Assembly (NCBI RefSeq): GCF_001563285.1
Contig: NZ_CP005188.1
Location: 315,501 to 379,500 of the forward strand
DNA length: 64,000 nt
Source: Sphingobium sp. MI1205
GTDB lineage: Bacteria; Pseudomonadota; Alphaproteobacteria; Sphingomonadales; Sphingomonadaceae
Direction: 5' to 3'
The notes under the pieces are model-generated. The model did no database searches and was not told the origin of the DNA. It saw only the letters and a program-made list of their open reading frames with translations. Every line of letters begins with the position of its first letter. Position 1 is the first letter of the stretch. Below, piece after piece: positions 32,668 to 44,291 of the stretch. The position numbers and the translations under genes are program-made.

Positions 32668-33747
32668 TCATTCTATCCGCACTATGCCGCTGGTCGCGGG
32701 GTCATCGCCGCGCGCGTTGGAGCGTTCCTCCAGATAGACCTTGATCATTGCCACAATCGGGTCGGCCAGGAACAGTCCCAATATTCCAAATAGCGCGCCG
32801 AACAGAATCTGCGCAGCCAGCACCAGGGCGGGCGCCAGGTCTGTCGCGCGCTTGGCCACCATCGGGACGATCAGATAGCCGTCCACGATCTGCACCACCA
32901 GATAGACGGCAAAAGCGTATAGACCGGCATTCACCCCGGCTGAAAATCCGACCAGCACGATCAGCACACCGGAAATTATTGCCCCAATATTCGGAAGGAA
33001 GGCAAAAAGCCCGGTGAGGATTCCGAGTAGGCCCGCCATAGGTACGCCACCGGCAAGCAGGAGAAGCCAGGTCCCGACCCCTTCGACCGCCATGCCGATC
33101 AATCGGCCGAACATTAATCGGCGCAAGGTCAAGCCCATCTTGTCCACGACATTGTAAAAGCCCACTCTGCGACCCATCGGTAGCATCCAGGCGACGCCGC
33201 GTTCGTAGAGTCGGGGTTCGACTGCAATGAAGATCGCCAGCACCAGCATCATGACGCCGCTGGTAACAGCACCCACCATGGTTCCCACCGCGGCCGTGAC
33301 GCGGCCGATGGAACCGAAGGCCTGACTGGCAAGGCTTTTGAAGTCGTTCGGCGTGGTGGCAATGCCCAGTTGCTCCATCCATCCGCCGATGCGGACCACT
33401 TGAGCCTCGACGACCGACCGCATTGCCTGCGCCTGCATCGCCAGGCTCGATCCCGTCAGGTAAAAGGTGTAGGCGAGGAAGAGTACCGCTGAAATCAACA
33501 CAATGGTAAGACGCCAGCCGCGACTGATGGGCAAAACCCGGCCGAGCAGCCTCGTGCCCCCATCCATCATCGTGGCCAGGACCAGCGCACCGAGGATCAG
33601 GATGATCGGCTGGGCTAGGAACACCAGCAGCGCCACCGCCGCCGCCATGCCGATCCACACGCTTGCGCGCTTGATCTCCCGCTGAATCAGGGGGCTACGA
33701 AGTTCGCTAGGGCCGGGCTCCTCAATGTGGACATGTTTCCCGCGCAA
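32668..33747 (-). CDS. AI-2E family (PerM-like) transporter
   Basis: 359 residues, TTG start with AAGGGG upstream. Seven or eight hydrophobic segments, with the family's conserved C-terminal region (FLPNIGAIISGVLIVLVGFSAG, DGYLIVPMVAKRATDLAPALVL, GALFGILGLFLADPI). Some members export autoinducer-2 or act as ion-coupled exporters; substrate here unknown. It begins 24 bp beyond the lepB stop in the same direction. Confidence 0.88.
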   Translation of the reverse strand: MRGKHVHIEEPGPSELRSPLIQREIKRASVWIGMAAAVALLVFLAQPIILILGALVLATMMDGGTRLLGRVLPISRGWRLTIVLISAVLFLAYTFYLTGSSLAMQAQAMRSVVEAQVVRIGGWMEQLGIATTPNDFKSLASQAFGSIGRVTAAVGTMVGAVTSGVMMLVLAIFIAVEPRLYERGVAWMLPMGRRVGFYNVVDKMGLTLRRLMFGRLIGMAVEGVGTWLLLLAGGVPMAGLLGILTGLFAFLPNIGAIISGVLIVLVGFSAGVNAGLYAFAVYLVVQIVDGYLIVPMVAKRATDLAPALVLAAQILFGALFGILGLFLADPIVAMIKVYLEERSNARGDDPATSGIVRIE

Positions 33748-33771
33748 TCACCAGCCCCTTGTTGCCAATCA

Positions 33772-34668
33772 TTATTCCGGGGGTGCAACGCTCTCCGGTC
33801 GCAAGCTGTTCCCGGCCCGGCCGCTACGCAGGCCATGAATCCAGCTGATTGGATTCCAGGTGAAATTGCCATCCAGCGAGAAAGTGATGAACTCTGCGCG
33901 TCCCCCAATCGCTTCCCACGGGACGGGGCCGCCCAGGCCATTTTCCTCCAGCGGCGCGCGGCTGTCGGCGCTGTTGTCCCTGTTGTCGCCCATCAGGAAC
34001 ACATGATTCGCCGGCACGCGCACTGGCTCATACCAGTCGAGCGTACTGGGCCCCATGTCTATGATCAGATAGCTCTTGCCATTGGGCAGCGTCTCCTGCC
34101 GGACGGGCAACTGGCAATAGCTTCGTCCGTCCGCTCCTGTTACGCGCGCCCCCGGGAACTGGGCGGGAGAGCAGGGCGCATTGTCATCGACAGGGATGCG
34201 CACAGGCTTCAGCGCCTTTTGGGGGACCGCCACGCCGTTCAGGATCACCTGTCCGCCCCGCACCTCGATAATGTCGCCGGGTAGGCCGATCGCGCGCTTG
34301 ATATAGTCCTCCCGCCGGTTATGCGGCGACACGATGACGATATCGCCCCGCTCGGGCAGGCGGCCGAAAATCCGGCCCTTCAGGAAGGGGAGGGGATGAA
34401 AGCTCGGCGAGACATAGGACCAGCCATAGGGAAATTTGCTGACCACCAGACGGTCGCCTTTGAGGAGGACCGGCATCATCGATTCGCTAGGAATGTAGAA
34501 CGGCTTTGCCACGAAGCTGTGGAACGCCAGCACTGCCAGGATTAGAAGGGCGATGCTTTTTACCTCATGCCACCAATCGATTGACCCTTTTTCGGTTTTG
34601 GCCGGCGGCGGGGTTGTTGGCTCGTCGGGGGAAAGCGGGTCGTTTTCGCTCATATCGGTTGCCGTCAT
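33772..34668 (-). CDS. lepB: Signal peptidase I
   Basis: 298 residues from the ATG at 34668 (34653 is an alternative). One N-terminal membrane span (IALLILAVLAFHSFVAKPF), then the catalytic serine in IPSESMMPVL, the catalytic lysine in EDYIKRAIGLPGD, and the box E GDNRDNSADSR. Cleaves signal peptides of exported proteins. Part of a leftward run pyrE-pdxJ-acpS-lepB. Confidence 0.95.
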   Translation of the reverse strand: MTATDMSENDPLSPDEPTTPPPAKTEKGSIDWWHEVKSIALLILAVLAFHSFVAKPFYIPSESMMPVLLKGDRLVVSKFPYGWSYVSPSFHPLPFLKGRIFGRLPERGDIVIVSPHNRREDYIKRAIGLPGDIIEVRGGQVILNGVAVPQKALKPVRIPVDDNAPCSPAQFPGARVTGADGRSYCQLPVRQETLPNGKSYLIIDMGPSTLDWYEPVRVPANHVFLMGDNRDNSADSRAPLEENGLGGPVPWEAIGGRAEFITFSLDGNFTWNPISWIHGLRSGRAGNSLRPESVAPPE

Positions 34669-34699
34669 GAAAGGCTTCTCGGACTCAGGGGCGCCGCTG

Positions 34700-35101
34700 T
34701 CACTGGGGCAGCGCTTCGATGATGACGAAGGCCTGCGCCCATGGGTGATCATCGGTTAGCGTGACGTGAATCACAGGCTTGTGGCCTGACGGAACCATGG
34801 ATCGAAGCTGCGCAAGCGCGCCGCCGGTGAGTTCAAGCGTGGGGGCGCCGCCCGGCCGGTTCACGATGCCGATGTCCTTCATGAACACGCCGCGCTTGAA
34901 TCCGGTACCGAGCGCCTTGGAAAAGGCTTCCTTCGCCGCGAACCGCTTGGCGAGAGTTCCGGCCTTTGTGAAGGGGCGCCGATTGGCCTTTGCTCGTTCG
35001 ATGTCGGTAAAGACACGCTGTTCGAATCTTTCGCCGAACCTGTCGAGCGAATGCTGGATCCGCTCGATATTGCACAGGTCGGAACCCAGGCCGATGATCA
35101 A
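34700..35101 (-). CDS. acpS: Holo-[acyl-carrier-protein] synthase
   Basis: 133 residues. [14 protein letters not shown] with the magnesium-binding aspartate, and [15 protein letters not shown] are diagnostic. Transfers phosphopantetheine from CoA to acyl carrier protein. The start codon is a TTG that overlaps the pdxJ stop (TTGA). Confidence 0.95.
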   Translation of the reverse strand: MIIGLGSDLCNIERIQHSLDRFGERFEQRVFTDIERAKANRRPFTKAGTLAKRFAAKEAFSKALGTGFKRGVFMKDIGIVNRPGGAPTLELTGGALAQLRSMVPSGHKPVIHVTLTDDHPWAQAFVIIEALPQ

Positions 35102-35835
35102 CGGACGAGGTCCATCTGCCGCCGCATTTCCCGGATGCTGTCTTCCAAGCCGTTGAAGATCGCCTCGCCGATCAGAAAATGACCGATGTTAAGTTCGGCC
35201 ACCTGCGGGATCGCCGCAATAGGGCCGACATTGTCGAAGGTCAGTCCATGGCCGGCATGCGGTTCGATCCCGTTCTTGGCGGCCAGCGCTGCGGCATCGG
35301 TGATGCGGCGCAACTCGATCGCACGCTCCGCGCCGGAAACATGAGCATAGCGGCCGGTATGGAATTCGACGACCGGCGCGCCGAGCCGGATCGCGGCCGC
35401 GACCTGAGCCGGATCAGCCTCGATGAACAGGCTGACGCGGATTCCCGCGTTGCTGAGAGCCTGAACAACCGGTTGCAGCGCATCGATCTGCCCGGCTGCG
35501 TCAAGGCCGCCTTCGGTCGTTCGCTCCTCTCGCTTTTCCGGCACGATGCATGCGGCGTGGGGGCGATGCTTCAGGGCGATGTCCAGCATTTCCTGCGTCG
35601 CCGCCATTTCCAGATTAAGCGGCACGGTAAGCGCCGCCATCAGCATAGCGATATCTTCATCACGAATGTGCCGCCGGTCTTCGCGCAGGTGCGCGGTGAT
35701 GCCGTCAGCACCGGCTGCCACTGCGAGCAGCGCGGCCTTCACAGGATCGGGATGCTCCCCTCCTCGGGCGTTTCGGATGGTCGCAACATGGTCTATGTTG
35801 ACGCCCAGACGCAGGTGAGCGGGAGACGGGTGCAT
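35098..35835 (-). CDS. pdxJ: Pyridoxine 5'-phosphate synthase
   Basis: 245 residues, standard length. [18 protein letters not shown] at the start, [13 protein letters not shown], and the [11 protein letters not shown] motif near the end match PdxJ. Makes the vitamin B6 ring from 1-deoxyxylulose phosphate and 3-hydroxy-1-aminoacetone phosphate. Five bases after pyrE. Confidence 0.96.
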   Translation of the reverse strand: MHPSPAHLRLGVNIDHVATIRNARGGEHPDPVKAALLAVAAGADGITAHLREDRRHIRDEDIAMLMAALTVPLNLEMAATQEMLDIALKHRPHAACIVPEKREERTTEGGLDAAGQIDALQPVVQALSNAGIRVSLFIEADPAQVAAAIRLGAPVVEFHTGRYAHVSGAERAIELRRITDAAALAAKNGIEPHAGHGLTFDNVGPIAAIPQVAELNIGHFLIGEAIFNGLEDSIREMRRQMDLVR

Positions 35836-35840
35836 CTGGC

Positions 35841-36422
35841 TTATTGCTTCCGGCTGCCGGGCTTGATCGCGGGCACGGCCGCCAGTTCGGGCGGCACATC
35901 GTCGGCTTCATAAACCGGGAAGTTTATGCTGACGAGCGGATAGAAGGGCACGCCCAGATCCACTTCGCCCGCAGACCGATCCACCAGAGCCGCCTCCGCT
36001 ATGACGATGCCGCCCTCCGCTTCCACCGCCTCGATCGCCTGGCGCGAGGACAGGCCGGTGGTGACCACATCTTCGACCATCAGCACTTTCTGACCCGGCA
36101 CGATTGCGAAGCCGCGGCGAAGCTCGAACGTGCCTTCGGGCCTTTCCAGAAACACCGCATCCTTGTCGAGCGCCCTGCCCACCTCATGGCCGATAATCAG
36201 CCCCCCCATGGCAGGGGAAACGACCAGGTCGATTTCTTGTCGCAATTCGCGCGGCAGCTTCTGCACGATAGCGCGCGCGAGACGGCCTGCGCGTTCGGCG
36301 TTCATCAACACGCGCGCGCATTGCAGATAATTGGCGCTGCGGCGGCCCGAGGACAGAATGAAATGCCCTTCCAGCAGCGCTCCGGCCGCCCTGAATTCCG
36401 CCAATACTTCCTCGTCGGTCAT
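35841..36422 (-). CDS. pyrE: Orotate phosphoribosyltransferase
   Basis: 193 residues from the ATG at 36422. [19 protein letters not shown] and the PRPP-binding [21 protein letters not shown] are diagnostic. Forms OMP from orotate and PRPP in pyrimidine synthesis. First gene of the leftward run. The 280-bp gap to coxB presumably holds both divergent promoters; no clear site was identified. Confidence 0.94.
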   Translation of the reverse strand: MTDEEVLAEFRAAGALLEGHFILSSGRRSANYLQCARVLMNAERAGRLARAIVQKLPRELRQEIDLVVSPAMGGLIIGHEVGRALDKDAVFLERPEGTFELRRGFAIVPGQKVLMVEDVVTTGLSSRQAIEAVEAEGGIVIAEAALVDRSAGEVDLGVPFYPLVSINFPVYEADDVPPELAAVPAIKPGSRKQ

Positions 36423-36702
36423 CCGATTTTTGATCCATCCGCCCATGCCAGGGCCATGTTTCAGAACCAGCCGGCACATCTTCTTCCAGCATGAGACACG
36501 CCCATGATCGCGCTCCTGCGCGCGAGGTGCGAGATAGGCGGACGACAGAGGCGTTGCAACAGCGAAGAAAATCTGCTCCTGCCCGCTTGAGGCAGGAAAA
36601 AACCATGCCTATAAGCCGCGGCAGACCGACCGGGCGGGGGGATGCGTATGCGCGCGCCTTCGTTGCAGCGGCGCCAAGGGGTTACGGGGTAAGAAGACGC
36701 TT

Positions 36703-37695
36703 ATGAAGATGGTGAAATCGCTCGTTCTCGCCGGATTGCTGGCCTTTGCGCCGGCTGCGGGGCTGAACAGTCAGGCGTTGGCACAGGACAATGCCGCCCT
36801 CGCGGCTGCTGCTGACAACGCGGTCGCGCCGACCGAATCGAGCGCTAATGCTGCGGCTCCTGCCGCCGAAGTTGCCGCCCCGGCCCGGATGAAGCCGATC
36901 GAAGGCATCGGTATGCCGCGTCCTGGCGAAATCACCTTGCAGGAACAGTTCAGCCCGACCGGCCACACCGCCCGCTGGTTGCATGATGTGCTTTTGCTTC
37001 CGCTGATCACGATCATTTCGATCCTCGTGCTCATCCTGATGCTTTATGTCATGGTCCGTTTCCGTCGCAGCGCGAATCCGGTGCCGTCGAAGACCTCGCA
37101 CAATACGTTGATCGAAGTGATCTGGACCGTGGTTCCGGTTATTATCCTTCTGGTGATCGCCGTGCCGTCGATCGGCTTGCTGGCCGACCAGTACAAGCCC
37201 GCGCCCAAGGATGCGCTGACCGTCAAGGTCACAGGCTATCAATGGTATTGGGGCTATGAGTACCCCGACAACGCCATTCCCGAATTCGTTTCGAACATGC
37301 TCCCGCAGGACAAGGCCGAGGCAAATGGCGAGCCTTATCTGCTCGCGCCTGACAATCGCCTCGTGCTGCCTGTTGGCCGTCCGATCAAGCTGATCATTAC
37401 TGGCGCTGACGTCATCCACAGCTTTGCCGTTCCGTCGCTTTGGGTAAAAATGGATGCGGTGCCGGGCCGCCTCAATGAAAAGAGCTTCTCCATCGAGAAG
37501 CCGGGCGTCTATTATGGTCAGTGCTCGGAACTGTGTGGCGCACGCCACGCCTTCATGCCGATCGCGATCGAGGCGCTGCCCCCGGCTCAGTTTGACCAGT
37601 GGGTCCTCTCGCAGGGTGGTAAGCTTCAGGGGGCAGCAGCGACTGCTGCTGCCGCTCCCGTTGCGCCTGCCGCCGCACCCGCCGAAAAGCTTTGA
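36703..37695 (+). CDS. coxB: Cytochrome c oxidase subunit II
   Basis: 330 residues. Signal peptide ending near AQA, an Ala-rich linker, two membrane spans, and the C-terminal cupredoxin domain with GYQWYWGYEYPD and the copper A motif GQCSELCGARHAFM. Accepts electrons from cytochrome c. The tail is Ala/Pro-rich, as often in sphingomonads. Leads the operon coxB-coxA-ctaB-small-ctaG-coxC. Confidence 0.96.
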   Translation: MKMVKSLVLAGLLAFAPAAGLNSQALAQDNAALAAAADNAVAPTESSANAAAPAAEVAAPARMKPIEGIGMPRPGEITLQEQFSPTGHTARWLHDVLLLPLITIISILVLILMLYVMVRFRRSANPVPSKTSHNTLIEVIWTVVPVIILLVIAVPSIGLLADQYKPAPKDALTVKVTGYQWYWGYEYPDNAIPEFVSNMLPQDKAEANGEPYLLAPDNRLVLPVGRPIKLIITGADVIHSFAVPSLWVKMDAVPGRLNEKSFSIEKPGVYYGQCSELCGARHAFMPIAIEALPPAQFDQWVLSQGGKLQGAAATAAAAPVAPAAAPAEKL

Positions 37696-37700
37696 TGTAA

Positions 37701-39380
<1,680 letters not shown>

Positions 39381-39397
39381 CGATCGGCGCGAACAAA

Positions 39398-39419
39398 GGC
39401 GTCCCGTTATTGGGACGCC
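39398..39419. terminator. Hairpin after coxA (possible attenuator)
   Basis: GGCGTCCC (39398-39405), loop GTTATT, GGGACGCC (39412-39419): a perfect 8-bp stem with no U-run. It may trim or stabilise the coxBA message rather than end transcription, since ctaB follows in the same direction. Confidence 0.5.
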
Positions 39420-39498
39420 GGGTAGCGGCTAACGCCGTGGACCTAATATGAGCAGTCCCGGCGTCCGTAATGGCGCCGGGTCGCCGCATGAGGAGCAT

Positions 39499-40419
39499 AT
39501 GGCAAGTTTGCCGTTCACGGCCGAAAACACGGCTTCCACGATCCCCGCGCACTGGCGGGATTTCGTCGCGCTGACCAAGCCGCGGGTGATGACCCTTGTG
39601 GTCTTCACCGGGCTTTGTGGCCTGCTTGCTGCGCCGGGCCATATTCACCCCGTTTTGGCTTTCACGGCCATCCTCTGCATTGCGCTGGGCGCGGGCGCTG
39701 CGGCGACGCTCAACCAATGGTACGAGGCCGATATTGATGCAAAGATGAAGCGGACCGCCAACCGGCCGCTTCCGGCGGGCCGCATGGATCGGCAGTCTGC
39801 GCTCCATTTTGGCGTCGGTCTTTCCTTCTTCTCGGTACTTTTGATGGGTATCGCCACCAACTGGCTGGCAGCAGCGGTTCTCGCGGTATCGATCCTCTTT
39901 TATGTGTTCGTCTACACCATCTGGCTCAAGCCCAGGACGACGCAAAATATTGTGATCGGAGGCGCTGCTGGCGCCTTTCCGCCGGTCATAGGCTGGGCTG
40001 CCGTTACAGGTGATGTGGGCGCGCTGCCGATCGCACTGTTCATGCTCACCTTCTTCTGGACCCCGCCGCACTTCTGGGCGCTCGCGCTGTTCGTGAAGAC
40101 CGATTATGCTGCGGCAAACATTCCGATGCTGCCGGTTGTGTCCGGCGAAGTCGCAACGCGCCGGCAGATTTGGTTTTATACAGCGATCATGGCGGCGGCG
40201 GCGATGGCGCCGGTCCTTCTGCGCCTCACCGGCTTTATCTATGGGGTGACCGCGCTGCTCGGAACCGCGTTGTTCGTTGTCTTCGCCTTCCAGGTCTTCT
40301 GGCGCAGGGAGATGGATCCGGCCCGCATGGGACCCGAACGGCGGCTGTTCAAATATTCAATTTTCTATCTTTTCCTTCTCTTTGGAGCGGTCGTGGTCGA
40401 TCGTTGGCTGCTTGCATGA
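39499..40419 (+). CDS. ctaB: Protohaem IX farnesyltransferase (haem O synthase)
   Basis: 306 residues from the ATG at 39499, which has a GAGGAG Shine-Dalgarno; an earlier ATG at 39448 lacks one. Motifs [13 protein letters not shown], the prenyl diphosphate site [21 protein letters not shown], and [11 protein letters not shown] are diagnostic. Makes haem O, precursor of haem A for CoxA. Overlaps the next small gene by 4 bp. Confidence 0.95.
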   Translation: MASLPFTAENTASTIPAHWRDFVALTKPRVMTLVVFTGLCGLLAAPGHIHPVLAFTAILCIALGAGAAATLNQWYEADIDAKMKRTANRPLPAGRMDRQSALHFGVGLSFFSVLLMGIATNWLAAAVLAVSILFYVFVYTIWLKPRTTQNIVIGGAAGAFPPVIGWAAVTGDVGALPIALFMLTFFWTPPHFWALALFVKTDYAAANIPMLPVVSGEVATRRQIWFYTAIMAAAAMAPVLLRLTGFIYGVTALLGTALFVVFAFQVFWRREMDPARMGPERRLFKYSIFYLFLLFGAVVVDRWLLA

Positions 40420-40547
40420 CGCCTGAAGAAGAAAAACAGGTCAGAAGCAGACAGAAGTCGCGTGCGCTCGTGACGGGGCTCCTGCTCGCCGCGCTCGTCA
40501 TCCTCTTCTACGCGATCACCATCGCCAAGATGGGTGGAGGACATTGA
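40416..40547 (+). CDS. Small one-span membrane protein in the oxidase operon (CoxF-like)
   Basis: 43 residues: charged N-terminus ([17 protein letters not shown]), then one span ([21 protein letters not shown]). Overlaps ctaB (ATGA) and ctaG (TGATG). Proteins of this size and form between ctaB and ctaG are common in alphaproteobacteria and are thought to help oxidase assembly. Confidence 0.8.
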   Translation: MTPEEEKQVRSRQKSRALVTGLLLAALVILFYAITIAKMGGGH

Positions 40548-41122
40548 TGGCCAGCTTGCCGCCGTCTCCCTTCGATCGGGACCGGCGTAATCGGCGAACT
40601 CTGGTGGCCATGGCGGGCGTAGGTTTCGCAATGCTCGGCTTGGGCTTCGCATCGGTTCCCCTCTATCGCATCTTTTGCGAACGGACGGGTTTTGGCGGCA
40701 CGACGCAGCGCGCGTCTGGCGACGTCAATGTGCAGCCGGCTGTTGGCCACAACATGTCTATCCGCTTCGACTCAAACGTTCAGCCCGGCATGCCGTGGCA
40801 ATTCTATCCTGAGCGCAGGACCGATACGGTGACCGTTGGGGCCAGGGACATGGCTATCTTCATTGCCAAGAACATGTCCGACAAGCCGGTGACCGGAACG
40901 GCGAGCTTCAACGTCACGCCGACTCAGGCCGGTGCCTATTTCACCAAGATCCAATGCTTCTGCTTCACGCAGCAGACCTTGCAGCCTGGCCAGGAAGTCC
41001 GAATGCCGGTGCTCTATTATGTCGATCCAAAAATTCTGGCGGATCCTGACAACCGGGACACGCAGCAAATTACGCTAAGCTACACCTTCTATCCTGTTGA
41101 GCAGGACAAGAAGCCGAGCTAA
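40547..41122 (+). CDS. ctaG: Cytochrome c oxidase assembly protein CtaG/Cox11
   Basis: 191 residues from the ATG at 40547 with GGAGG six bases upstream. One N-terminal span, then the soluble domain with [18 protein letters not shown], the copper-binding CFCF motif ([12 protein letters not shown]) and a C-terminal LSYTFYPV strand. Delivers copper to the CuB site of subunit I. Confidence 0.95.
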   Translation: MASLPPSPFDRDRRNRRTLVAMAGVGFAMLGLGFASVPLYRIFCERTGFGGTTQRASGDVNVQPAVGHNMSIRFDSNVQPGMPWQFYPERRTDTVTVGARDMAIFIAKNMSDKPVTGTASFNVTPTQAGAYFTKIQCFCFTQQTLQPGQEVRMPVLYYVDPKILADPDNRDTQQITLSYTFYPVEQDKKPS

Positions 41123-41165
41123 GGCAATCCACGATAACGCGAACGCGAACAGGGAAGAGTACGTC

Positions 41166-41996
41166 ATGGCAGGCGCCAAGCAGCACGATTATCATATTCT
41201 ACCGCCCAGCATCTGGCCGCTTTTTGGATCCATGTCCGCGCTGGTTATGGCAGTTGGCGCGATCATGTGGATGCATCCCGACGCGATGCCCGCTGGCGGT
41301 GGTTGGGTGTTCCTGATCGGCGTGGCTGGCGTCCTGTTCACCATGTACAGCTGGTGGGCCAATGTGATCGCCGAAGCGCATGCCGGGGACCACACGCCTG
41401 TCGTCCAATTGCACCTGCGCTATGGCATGATCCTGTTCATCGCTTCCGAAGTGATGTTCTTCGTGGGGTGGTTCTGGGCATATTTCGACTTCTCGCTGTT
41501 CCCGAGTCAGCTCCCGCCGATTGACGGAATGTTCCCGTCAAAAGGCATCGAAGTAATGAATGCATTCGAGTTGCCGCTGCTCAACACGCTGATCTTGCTC
41601 TGCTCCGGCACCACCGTCACCTGGGCGCATCACGCGCTGATTCATGGCGATCGTGAAAGCCTCAAGACCGGTCTGTGGTTGACCGTCATCCTTGGCGTGC
41701 TGTTCTCGTCGATCCAGGCCTATGAATATGCCCATGCTCCGTTTCCGTTCGGCGGCAGCCCCTACAGCTCGGCCTTCTACATGGCGACCGGCTTCCACGG
41801 GTTTCACGTTCTGGTCGGTACGATCTTTCTGATCGTTAACCTGATCCGCGTCTACAAGGGGCACTTCACCCCCCGCCAGCATTTCGGTTTCGAAGCGGCT
41901 GCCTGGTACTGGCACTTTGTCGATGTTGTCTGGTTGTTCCTGTTCGTCGCCATCTACGTCTGGGGCGGCTGGGGCGCCCCGATGCATGGCGGCTAA
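41166..41996 (+). CDS. coxC: Cytochrome c oxidase subunit III
   Basis: 276 residues from the ATG at 41166, preceded by GGGAAGAG. Seven spans; [16 protein letters not shown] at the start, [14 protein letters not shown], and the terminal [16 protein letters not shown] and [16 protein letters not shown] motifs identify subunit III. Followed by a strong terminator. Confidence 0.96.
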   Translation: MAGAKQHDYHILPPSIWPLFGSMSALVMAVGAIMWMHPDAMPAGGGWVFLIGVAGVLFTMYSWWANVIAEAHAGDHTPVVQLHLRYGMILFIASEVMFFVGWFWAYFDFSLFPSQLPPIDGMFPSKGIEVMNAFELPLLNTLILLCSGTTVTWAHHALIHGDRESLKTGLWLTVILGVLFSSIQAYEYAHAPFPFGGSPYSSAFYMATGFHGFHVLVGTIFLIVNLIRVYKGHFTPRQHFGFEAAAWYWHFVDVVWLFLFVAIYVWGGWGAPMHGG

Positions 41997-42021
41997 TCAC
42001 CGATCAACATTCAGATAGCGG

Positions 42022-42052
42022 ACGGCCGGGCATGACCCGGCCGTTTCCTTTT
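42022..42052 (+). terminator. Rho-independent terminator after coxC
   Basis: ACGGCCGGG, loop CATGA, CCCGGCCGT, then TTCCTTTT. A 9-bp stem with a U-rich tail closes the oxidase operon. The rest of the 208-bp gap to the SURF1 gene shows no convincing gene; the DUF983 gene often found here in relatives is absent. Confidence 0.85.
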
Positions 42053-42204
42053 GCGGCGAGGCGGATTATGGCTGCTCCGATCATGTCGTTCCCCGTTCCT
42101 TCTCCACGGCCCTTTGCATGTGGTGCCGAGCCCCGGTTGATGAGTTTCGACAACAGGATATTGGCGAAAGCGGCTTTCAGCATCTGGCCAGCGGAGCAGC
42201 ATTT

Positions 42205-42846
42205 ATGAAATCTGGGCGCTTTCCGCTTCTGGCGACTCTGATCGTTGCGGCCGCAATTTTGGTCATGATCGGCCTTGGCGTTTGGCAATTGCAAAGGCGG
42301 GGTCAAAAGGAAGCGACTCTGGCGCTTGTGGCGGCGAATCCAGCGAAGCCGGCGATTAGCTTTCCTTGGACGCCCCCCGTCCCTGACGAATTGCTGTTCC
42401 GCCGCTCATCGCTCCATTGCCTTAATGTTGTAGCTTGGCAGACCGAAGCAGGACGGGCCGCTGATGGGTCAGTGGGCTATCGCTATATCGCGCATTGCTC
42501 CACCGGCGCAGAGGGGCCGGGTGCGCTCGTCGCAGTGGGCGTCGCCAAGCAACCGGACCTGAAACTGAATTGGGACGGCGGCCACATCGGAGGTTGGATC
42601 TCGGAAGAACCAGATCACAGAACGCTACTCTCGCGGTTTGCCGGCGATGTTCTGCCATTGCGGCCGATGCTGATTGCGGAACGCGCACCGAACGGGCTGA
42701 AGCCTGTAGCGCCGCCGACCGTTGAGGATGTCCCCAACAATCATCTCGCTTATGCCGTCCAGTGGTTTCTGTTCGCCGCCGTGGCCGCTCTCATCTATGC
42801 GCTTGCACTGCGCAAGCGCGCCCCGCCGCCCGGCGGGTCGTCGTAA
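42205..42846 (+). CDS. SURF1 family oxidase biogenesis protein
   Basis: 213 residues from the ATG at 42205 with GGAG upstream. N-terminal span followed by GLGVWQLQRRGQKEA, the family's opening motif; the C-terminal end has NNHLAYAVQWFLFAAVAALIYALALRKR. SURF1 helps insert haem A into subunit I. Somewhat shorter and more divergent in the middle than usual. Confidence 0.85.
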   Translation: MKSGRFPLLATLIVAAAILVMIGLGVWQLQRRGQKEATLALVAANPAKPAISFPWTPPVPDELLFRRSSLHCLNVVAWQTEAGRAADGSVGYRYIAHCSTGAEGPGALVAVGVAKQPDLKLNWDGGHIGGWISEEPDHRTLLSRFAGDVLPLRPMLIAERAPNGLKPVAPPTVEDVPNNHLAYAVQWFLFAAVAALIYALALRKRAPPPGGSS

Positions 42847-42890
42847 ATGCTTGCTCCGCCCGCCCTGCATCGTTACCGCGCTTCCCCATC

Positions 42891-44291
42891 ATGCAGTATG
42901 TGAGCACCAGAGGAAGCGCCCCCAGGCTGGGTTTCGAAGATGTGACGCTGGCAGGGCTGGCGTCTGATGGGGGGCTCTACATCCCCGAAAGCTGGCCGCG
43001 CCTTTCCGATGACCAGATCAGTGCGCTTGCTGGCCTCTCTTATGTCGAAACCGCAGTGCGGGTCATGTCGCCCTATGTGGCAGGATCGCTGACGGAGGAT
43101 GAACTGCGGGAACTCTGCACCGCAGCCTATGGACGCTTCAGCCATCAGGCGGTGACGCCGTTGGTGCAACTTGATCATCAGCATTGGTTGCTCGAACTGT
43201 TCCACGGTCCGACGCTGGCGTTCAAGGATGTAGCGCTACAGTTGCTCGGCCAACTGTTCGAGCGGTTCCTGTCGCGACGGGACGACCATCTGACAATCGT
43301 CGGTGCGACATCCGGGGACACTGGATCGGCGGCGATCGACGCGGTGGCCGGACGCGAGAAGATCGACATCTTCATGCTGCACCCGGAAGGCCGGGTGTCG
43401 GATGTCCAGCGTCGGCAGATGACGACCGTGCGCGCGCCCAACGTCTATAATATCGCCATCGAGGGCAGCTTTGACGATGCGCAGTCGCTGGTAAAGGCGA
43501 TGTTCAACGACGCCGCCTTTTCAAAGCGCTTCAATCTGTCAGCGGTGAACAGCATCAACTGGGCGCGGCTGATGGCGCAGGTCGTCTATTATTTCTACGC
43601 TGCAGTTCGCCTGGGTGCGCCGGAACGGCCGGTCGCCTTTTCCGTGCCCACCGGTAATTTCGGCGATGTGTTCGCGGGCTATGTTGCCGCGCAGATGGGG
43701 TTGCCCGTCGCCAAATTGATGGTCGCCACCAATGTGAACGACATTCTTCACCGTGCGCTTTCAGACGGCGATTACAGCCAGGGTCAGGTGGTCCAGACGG
43801 CGACGCCCAGCATGGACATCCAGATCAGCTCCAATTTCGAGCGTTTGCTGTTCGATGCTGGCGGGCGGGACGGCGCTGCCCTTTCTACGCAGATGAAGGG
43901 TTTCGAGACAAACCGCTCGATGCGCCTTACCAATGCCCAGCGAGCCGGTGCTGCGAAGCTCCTGACCTCTGCCCGTGTTGATGGTGATGCGATGAACATG
44001 GCGATCCGCTGGGCTTTCGACGGTTCGGGACAGGTGATCGATCCGCACAGCGCCGTGGGGCTTGCCGCCGCGCGCGAACTGAACGTCGATGCGAGCGTTC
44101 CTATCGTGACGCTGGCGACCGCGCATCCGGCCAAGTTCCGTGAGGCCGTCGAGCGCGCGACAGGTATTCGCCCGCCATTGCCAGCACGGATGGGAGATCT
44201 GTTCGCTCGCGAGGAAGCCTATGCCAAGCTGCCTGCGACCTTTGACGCGATAACCGCCTATGTCGCGGAGCGCGCTACTCCACGGGCATGA
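42891..44291 (+). CDS. thrC: Threonine synthase
   Basis: 466 residues from the ATG at 42891, where the family begins (MQYVSTRG). The PLP lysine is in GPTLAFKDVALQ; GATSGDTGSAAIDAV binds phosphate; VPTGNFGDVFAGYVA is also conserved. Converts O-phosphohomoserine to threonine. Overlaps the following methyltransferase gene by 4 bp. Confidence 0.95.
   Translation: MQYVSTRGSAPRLGFEDVTLAGLASDGGLYIPESWPRLSDDQISALAGLSYVETAVRVMSPYVAGSLTEDELRELCTAAYGRFSHQAVTPLVQLDHQHWLLELFHGPTLAFKDVALQLLGQLFERFLSRRDDHLTIVGATSGDTGSAAIDAVAGREKIDIFMLHPEGRVSDVQRRQMTTVRAPNVYNIAIEGSFDDAQSLVKAMFNDAAFSKRFNLSAVNSINWARLMAQVVYYFYAAVRLGAPERPVAFSVPTGNFGDVFAGYVAAQMGLPVAKLMVATNVNDILHRALSDGDYSQGQVVQTATPSMDIQISSNFERLLFDAGGRDGAALSTQMKGFETNRSMRLTNAQRAGAAKLLTSARVDGDAMNMAIRWAFDGSGQVIDPHSAVGLAAARELNVDASVPIVTLATAHPAKFREAVERATGIRPPLPARMGDLFAREEAYAKLPATFDAITAYVAERATPRA

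Noticed and set aside
42032..42208. 58-residue frame ending at the SURF1 start (ATGA overlap)
   Set aside because: Its ATG is in the loop of the coxC terminator, and the sequence shows no family pattern.
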